64,000 nt of DNA, taken from NCBI RefSeq assembly GCF_900112765.1, contig NZ_FOMZ01000014.1, forward strand, positions 111,651 to 175,650, written 5' to 3'. The translations under genes and the position numbers were made by a program. Below the pieces are notes generated by a model. That model ran no database searches. It was not told the origin of the DNA and saw nothing but the letters and a program-made list of their open reading frames with translations. Every line of letters starts with the position of its first letter. Position 1 is the first letter of the stretch. Below, piece after piece: positions 59,847 to 64,000 of the stretch. Source of the stretch: Actinopolyspora alba (lineage in GTDB: Bacteria; Actinomycetota; Actinomycetes; Mycobacteriales; Pseudonocardiaceae).

Positions 59847-61124
59847 GTGGCAGCCGAATCCCAGCCTTCCGTCGGGCAAACGCTGCTCTGGTTCCTCGAC
59901 CGCTACCGCGGCGAGGAGGGAGCCCTCAACTGCCCGACCCTGTGCCGCATACACGGGCCCGTCGACAAAGCGCGCGTGCGAAGTGCCGTCGCCGAGGTGA
60001 TGACGCGGCACGAGTCGCTGCGAACGACCTTCACCGGGGGTGGACGCAGGCTCAGAGCGCTCATCGCCGACAGCGCGTCACCCCCCTTGAACGAGGTCGA
60101 CCTCTCCGGCGAACCCGACCCGGAAACGGCGGTCGAAGAGGCCATCAGGACCGAGCTGAGCACCCGTATCGATCCGTCGGAGAGCTGCGTACGGCTCACC
60201 CTGTGGAAGCTCGCCGCCGACCACCACGTTCTCTGCTTCAACATGCACCACATGGTCACCGACGCGTGGTCGTGCCGCGTGGTCCTCCAGGACCTGTGCA
60301 CCGCCCTGGACCGCACAGGGAACGATGCGGTGCCGAAAGCCGCCAAGCCCTATTCCGAGTTCGCCGCGGAGCAACGACGGCACCTGGCCTCGGACGCGGG
60401 CAAGCGGCTCACCTCGTTCTGGTCCGAACAGCTCCGCGACATGACGCTCGCGCCGTTGCCGATGTCGCGCGCCACGCCCGGAGCCGCTCGCCGCACCGAT
60501 CTCGTGCAGGACACATTGGACGCCGATACCACGACCGCGCTCGACGCGGTAGCGCGTGCGGAGCGCAGCACCTTGTTCGTCAGCCTGCTGACGGCCTACT
60601 ACCGGGCACTGCGGCAGGTGAGCGGCAGCGACGACCTGCTGGTCGCCACGCTGTTCGCCAACCGGACGCCGGAATACCGGGACACCGTCGGCTTCCTGGC
60701 GAACATGGTGCTTCTTCGAACCCGGCTGTCGCCCGGGGGCGGCCTCACCGACGACCTGCGCGCCACCCACTCCACCGTGATGGACGCCTTCGTCCACCAG
60801 GCGATGCCGATACAGATGCTGCCCATCACCCCGGACGACACGAGTCGCAGGCTGGACGACGTGGTCTTCCAGATGATGCCCGATCCCGTCTACTCGACCC
60901 GGGCGGGAGGTCTGGACATCGAGGTCCTCGTCCCCGACGACGTCGCGACCCGCTTCGAACTGGAGCTGGTGGCCGTGCCCACCGAGGACACCATCCGTGT
61001 CCTCCTGTTCTTCAACCCCGACCGGTTCTCCCACGAGTTCGCCCACGAACTGCTCGCGACGTACATCGGGATCTGCCACGGCTTCGACCGGTTACACCGC
61101 GGCGTGAAGGAAGGGTCCGCATGA
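59847..61124 (+). CDS. Stand-alone NRPS condensation-domain protein
   Basis: 425 residues from the GTG at 59847, where homology to condensation domains starts; no strong ribosome binding site is seen, and upstream in-frame GTGs at 59745 and 59751 are possible. The HHxxxDG active site reads MHHMVTDAWS: His134, His135, Asp139, with Ala140 in place of Gly. FANRTPEYRDTVGFLANMVL is typical of the latch region. It would join an aryl-type acid or amino acid to a carrier-bound partner. Its stop overlaps the ATG of the following NRPS gene (ATGA). Confidence 0.88.
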   Translation: MAAESQPSVGQTLLWFLDRYRGEEGALNCPTLCRIHGPVDKARVRSAVAEVMTRHESLRTTFTGGGRRLRALIADSASPPLNEVDLSGEPDPETAVEEAIRTELSTRIDPSESCVRLTLWKLAADHHVLCFNMHHMVTDAWSCRVVLQDLCTALDRTGNDAVPKAAKPYSEFAAEQRRHLASDAGKRLTSFWSEQLRDMTLAPLPMSRATPGAARRTDLVQDTLDADTTTALDAVARAERSTLFVSLLTAYYRALRQVSGSDDLLVATLFANRTPEYRDTVGFLANMVLLRTRLSPGGGLTDDLRATHSTVMDAFVHQAMPIQMLPITPDDTSRRLDDVVFQMMPDPVYSTRAGGLDIEVLVPDDVATRFELELVAVPTEDTIRVLLFFNPDRFSHEFAHELLATYIGICHGFDRLHRGVKEGSA

Positions 61125-64000
61125 TCGAGCGAGAAACCGACGAGACGGAGCGCCCTCGCACCCCGCGGGCGGAAGAGATCCGCGCGGCCGTCGCGGCCAG
61201 GCTCGGCATCCCGATCTCCGATATCGGGGCCGAGGACGACCTCACGGAACTCGGTCTTGACTCGCTGGGAGTCATGAACCTGGCTTCCACCTGGCAGGCG
61301 GCGGGCGTGGAGGTCACCTTCGGCGAGCTGATCGAGGAGGCCACGATCGCCGCGTGGGCGCGGCTCATGGACCGGAGCGGGAGCCCCGACCGGGAAGCGC
61401 CGGAACCGGCGGACGACGAGGCCTTCGAGCTGGCACCCATGCAGCACGCCTACTGGTCCGGCCGCCAGCCCGGCATGCCGCTCCGGACCGGCTCGCACTT
61501 CTACTTCGAGTTCGACACCTACCTCGATCCCGATCGGCTCGACGCCGCGGTCAGCGCGCTCCGTGAGCGCCACCCGATGCTGCGGACGGGGATCGACGAT
61601 GACGGCGTCCAGCACGTCCACCCCGCGCGCCACGGGCTGGACGAGGTGGTGGACCTACGCGCGCTGGACGCGGATACGACGGAACAGCGACTGGCGAGGA
61701 TGCGCGCGCGCATGTCCCACCAGACGTTGCGCATAGCGGAGGGGCAGGGACTGGACGTACGGCTGGTCCGTCTCGCCGAGGACGCGTGCCGCCTGTTCCT
61801 CGACATCGACATGATCGTCTGCGACGCCAGGAGCTTCGGCATCGTGGTCTCCGACCTGGCGCGACTGTACGCCGCGAACAGCGCCGACACACCGCCGGTG
61901 GACCTGGACTTCCGCGACTACCTGCGGCTGGTCGCGCAGTCGGGGCGAGGCCGCCGTGACCGGGACGCCGAGTACTGGCGCTCCCGGGCCGAGTCGCTGC
62001 CGACCGCGCCCTCGCTCCCCCTGGCAACAGCACCCGAGCGGCTCGACGAGGTCGCCAGCGTACGACGTCACACGTGGCTGTCCGGCGATGCCTACGCCCA
62101 GCTCGCCGAGCACGCCCGCGCCCACGGCGTGACGCCCTCGATGGCCCTCGCGACCGCGTACGCCGATGTGCTCGCGGCCTGGAGCGACGATCCGCACTTC
62201 CTGCTCAACCTGCCCGTGTTCAACCGGGCCCCGGTGCACCCGGACGTCGAGCACCTGGTCGGTGACTTCACGGATCTACAGCTGCTGGAAGTCCGTCCCG
62301 ACGGGAGCCTTCCGTTCGCCGAACGCGCCCGTGCGGTCCAGGACCAGTACCGGCGCGATGCCGCGCACTCCAGCTACGGCGGCACCTCGGTGCTGCGGGA
62401 TCTGGCGCGCACGACGACCGGGCCGGGTAACCGCTCGGGCGTGGTGTTCACCAGCGTGCTGGGCATGGGCGAGCTGTTCGACCGATCCGCCCTCGACCTG
62501 CTCGGACAGCCGGTCTGGATGAGTTCACAGACCCCGGGCGTCTGGATCGACCTGCAGTTGATCGAGCAGGACGGCGGAGTGCTCATCAACTGGGAGACCG
62601 CCGAGAACCTGTTCAGCGCGGGTGTGCCCGCCGCCATGTTCGAAGCCTTCGCCGAACGCGCGCGATCGCTGGCATCGGACCCCGACTCCTGGTCACGAAC
62701 CCTGCCGGTCCCGTTGCCGGTGGGGCAGGCGGAGGTGCGTGCCCGGGTCAACGACACCGGACCCGGAAACCCACCACGACTACTGCACCCACCGATCTTC
62801 ACCCACGCACACACCCACCCCGACCGCATCGCCGTCCACGGCCACGACCACACGCTCACCTACCACCAACTCACCCAACAAGCCCTGGCCATCGCCGGAC
62901 ACCTACGCAGCCGCGGCATCGCCCACGGCGACCCCGTCGCCGTCTCCATCCCCAAAGGACCCGACCAAATCACCGCCGTCCTCGGCATCCTCGCCGCCGG
63001 CGCCTGCTACGTCCCCATCGGCATCGACCAACCACCCCACCGCCGCAACCGCATCCTCACCTCCGCACACGCCCACCACGCCCTCATCACCACCACACCC
63101 GACCCCGACTGGCCCCACACCACCGAACCCATCGACCTCACCACCGCCACCCACGCCGAACCCCTCCCACAACCAGCCCAACCCTCACCCCACGAACTCG
63201 CCTACATCATCTACACCTCCGGCTCCACCGGAGACCCCAAAGGCGTCGAAATCACCCACGCCGCCGCCGCCAACACCATCGACGCCATCAACCACCGCTA
63301 CACCATCGGCCCCCACGACCACGTCCTCGCCATCTCCGCCCTCGACTTCGACCTCTCCGTCTACGACATCTTCGGCCTCCTCACCGCCGGCGGACACATC
63401 ACCACCATCACCGAAAACACCCGCCGCGAACCCACCCACTGGGCACACCTCATCCAGCAGCACCACATCACCATCTGGAACACCGTGCCCACCCTGCTCG
63501 ACATGCTCCTGACCACCACCGACACCCACCAACTCCCCAGCCTCACCCTCGCCATGACCTCCGGCGACTGGATCGGCCTCGACCTCAAAGACCGCCTCAC
63601 CACCACCGCACCCAACGCCCACCTCGCCGCCCTCGGCGGCGCCACCGAAGCCGCCATCTGGTCCAACGTCTACGACGTCACCCACATCGACCCCACCTGG
63701 GTCTCCATCCCCTACGGCCACCCCCTCCCCGGCCAGCACTACCGCGTCGTCAACCCCCACGGCCACGACTGCCCCGACTGGGTACCCGGCGAACTCTGGA
63801 TCGGCGGCGCAGGCCTCGCCCACGGCTACCGCAACGACCCCCACAAAACCAACACCTCCTTCATCACCACCAACAACCAACGCTGGTACCGCACCGGCGA
63901 CCAAGGCCGCTACCACCCCGACGGCACCCTCGAATTCCTCGGCCGCACCGACCACCAAGTCAAAATCCGCGGCCACCGCATCGAACTCGGCGAAATCGAG
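61121..64000 (+). CDS. NRPS: carrier - heterocyclization - adenylation (Cys), 5' part
   Basis: 960 codons are in the window, and the gene runs off the right edge. Domains in order: carrier (Ser48 in ELGLDSLG), heterocyclization from about 101 with D230-xxxx-D235-xx-S238 (LFLDIDMIVCDARS) in place of HHxxxDG, and adenylation from about 545 (YIIYTSGSTGDPKG at 695-708, then FDLSVYDIFGLLTAG). Specificity residues read D-L-Y-N-M-S-L-I-W, matching the published Cys pattern (DLYNLSLIWK). The protein should load a starter on the first carrier, activate cysteine and form a thiazoline. Codon choice and strand composition change sharply near residue 545 (about 62,755). Confidence 0.93.
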   Translation, partial: MIERETDETERPRTPRAEEIRAAVAARLGIPISDIGAEDDLTELGLDSLGVMNLASTWQAAGVEVTFGELIEEATIAAWARLMDRSGSPDREAPEPADDEAFELAPMQHAYWSGRQPGMPLRTGSHFYFEFDTYLDPDRLDAAVSALRERHPMLRTGIDDDGVQHVHPARHGLDEVVDLRALDADTTEQRLARMRARMSHQTLRIAEGQGLDVRLVRLAEDACRLFLDIDMIVCDARSFGIVVSDLARLYAANSADTPPVDLDFRDYLRLVAQSGRGRRDRDAEYWRSRAESLPTAPSLPLATAPERLDEVASVRRHTWLSGDAYAQLAEHARAHGVTPSMALATAYADVLAAWSDDPHFLLNLPVFNRAPVHPDVEHLVGDFTDLQLLEVRPDGSLPFAERARAVQDQYRRDAAHSSYGGTSVLRDLARTTTGPGNRSGVVFTSVLGMGELFDRSALDLLGQPVWMSSQTPGVWIDLQLIEQDGGVLINWETAENLFSAGVPAAMFEAFAERARSLASDPDSWSRTLPVPLPVGQAEVRARVNDTGPGNPPRLLHPPIFTHAHTHPDRIAVHGHDHTLTYHQLTQQALAIAGHLRSRGIAHGDPVAVSIPKGPDQITAVLGILAAGACYVPIGIDQPPHRRNRILTSAHAHHALITTTPDPDWPHTTEPIDLTTATHAEPLPQPAQPSPHELAYIIYTSGSTGDPKGVEITHAAAANTIDAINHRYTIGPHDHVLAISALDFDLSVYDIFGLLTAGGHITTITENTRREPTHWAHLIQQHHITIWNTVPTLLDMLLTTTDTHQLPSLTLAMTSGDWIGLDLKDRLTTTAPNAHLAALGGATEAAIWSNVYDVTHIDPTWVSIPYGHPLPGQHYRVVNPHGHDCPDWVPGELWIGGAGLAHGYRNDPHKTNTSFITTNNQRWYRTGDQGRYHPDGTLEFLGRTDHQVKIRGHRIELGEIE
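62755..64000 (+). other. C-rich compositional segment within the NRPS gene
   Basis: From about 62,755 the coding strand turns very C-rich. The line 62701-62760 has 26 G and 20 C, but 62761-62820 has 6 G and 32 C, and the skew continues to the window end. The reading frame is unbroken. The border matches the start of the adenylation domain, so this segment was probably exchanged as a unit. Confidence 0.8.

Noticed and set aside
62770..64000. Apparent low-complexity Pro/Thr/Ser- and Gly/Val-rich frames at the right end
   Set aside because: They arise from C-rich codons of the true NRPS frame, which encodes a complete set of adenylation motifs.
52543..64000. A thiocoraline-type bisintercalator as the product
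   Set aside because: The gene set for the chromophore fits, but those depsipeptides do not need a heterocyclization-Cys module directly after a loading carrier, so the product is probably different.
1..64000. tRNA, rRNA, CRISPR arrays, transposases, attachment sites
   Set aside because: None was recognised on reading the intergenic regions; a covariance search for tRNAs could still find one I missed.

Overview
The window is about 70% G+C and reads as chromosome of a filamentous actinomycete of the order Pseudonocardiales (Actinopolyspora/Saccharopolyspora-like). The evidence is GTP-dependent PEP carboxykinase, DUF6802, DUF3151 and DUF2334 proteins, GOLPH3-like and Imm1 proteins, frequent GTG and TTG starts, and purA next to an Rv0358-type gene. 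This assignment rests on gene content only. No rRNA, tRNA, CRISPR array, insertion sequence or origin was seen.

Layout. 0-4.5 kb: 5' part of a siderophore-interacting protein behind two iron boxes, a DUF6802 protein, pckG and a small membrane protein. 4.5-9.6 kb: polar amino-acid ABC importer, M20 peptidase, GOLPH3-like protein. 10-14 kb: three-gene 2-oxoacid dehydrogenase operon (E1a, E1b, E2). 14-16.6 kb: split-barrel flavoprotein, low-complexity protein and a decayed toxin/immunity locus (Imm1). 16.9-20.4 kb: acyl-CoA dehydrogenase, SCP2 protein divergent from a TetR regulator over a twin operator, and a beta-lactamase-fold hydrolase. 20.4-35 kb: purC, purB, purD and purA interleaved with TenA, a TetR/SMR efflux pair, an ECF sigma factor with its membrane partner, threonine aldolase, a HAD hydrolase, an ArsR/glyoxalase pair and a secreted glycerophosphodiesterase. 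35-50.8 kb: HNH lipoprotein, FUSC transporter, DUF3151, a second ECF sigma factor, nagA behind a DasR-like site, a PopT-type DUF368 protein, TrmH, pyrE, GNAT, methyltransferase, SDR, and a TetR/MFS pair.

50.9-64 kb is the most distinctive part: the edge of a nonribosomal peptide cluster. Tryptophan 2,3-dioxygenase, a PLP aminotransferase, an SDR, a type II thioesterase, a P450 and an MbtH-adenylation-carrier protein form the gene set known for 3-hydroxyquinaldic acid in thiocoraline-type pathways. Divergent from it are a stand-alone condensation protein and an NRPS of order carrier-heterocyclization-adenylation whose specificity residues predict cysteine. The inferred chemistry is a quinaldoyl-type acid joined to a thiazoline, a combination I do not recognise from a described cluster. 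Base composition changes abruptly at the heterocyclization/adenylation border (about 62,755), which suggests a transplanted adenylation domain.

A second theme is a family of intergenic hairpins. At least eleven copies share a UUUC-loop-GAAA stem. All are 3' of genes, and each is oriented so that the RNA of an adjoining gene would carry a GCGA tetraloop. Several are accompanied by a longer structured repeat with a compensatory base-pair change between copies.
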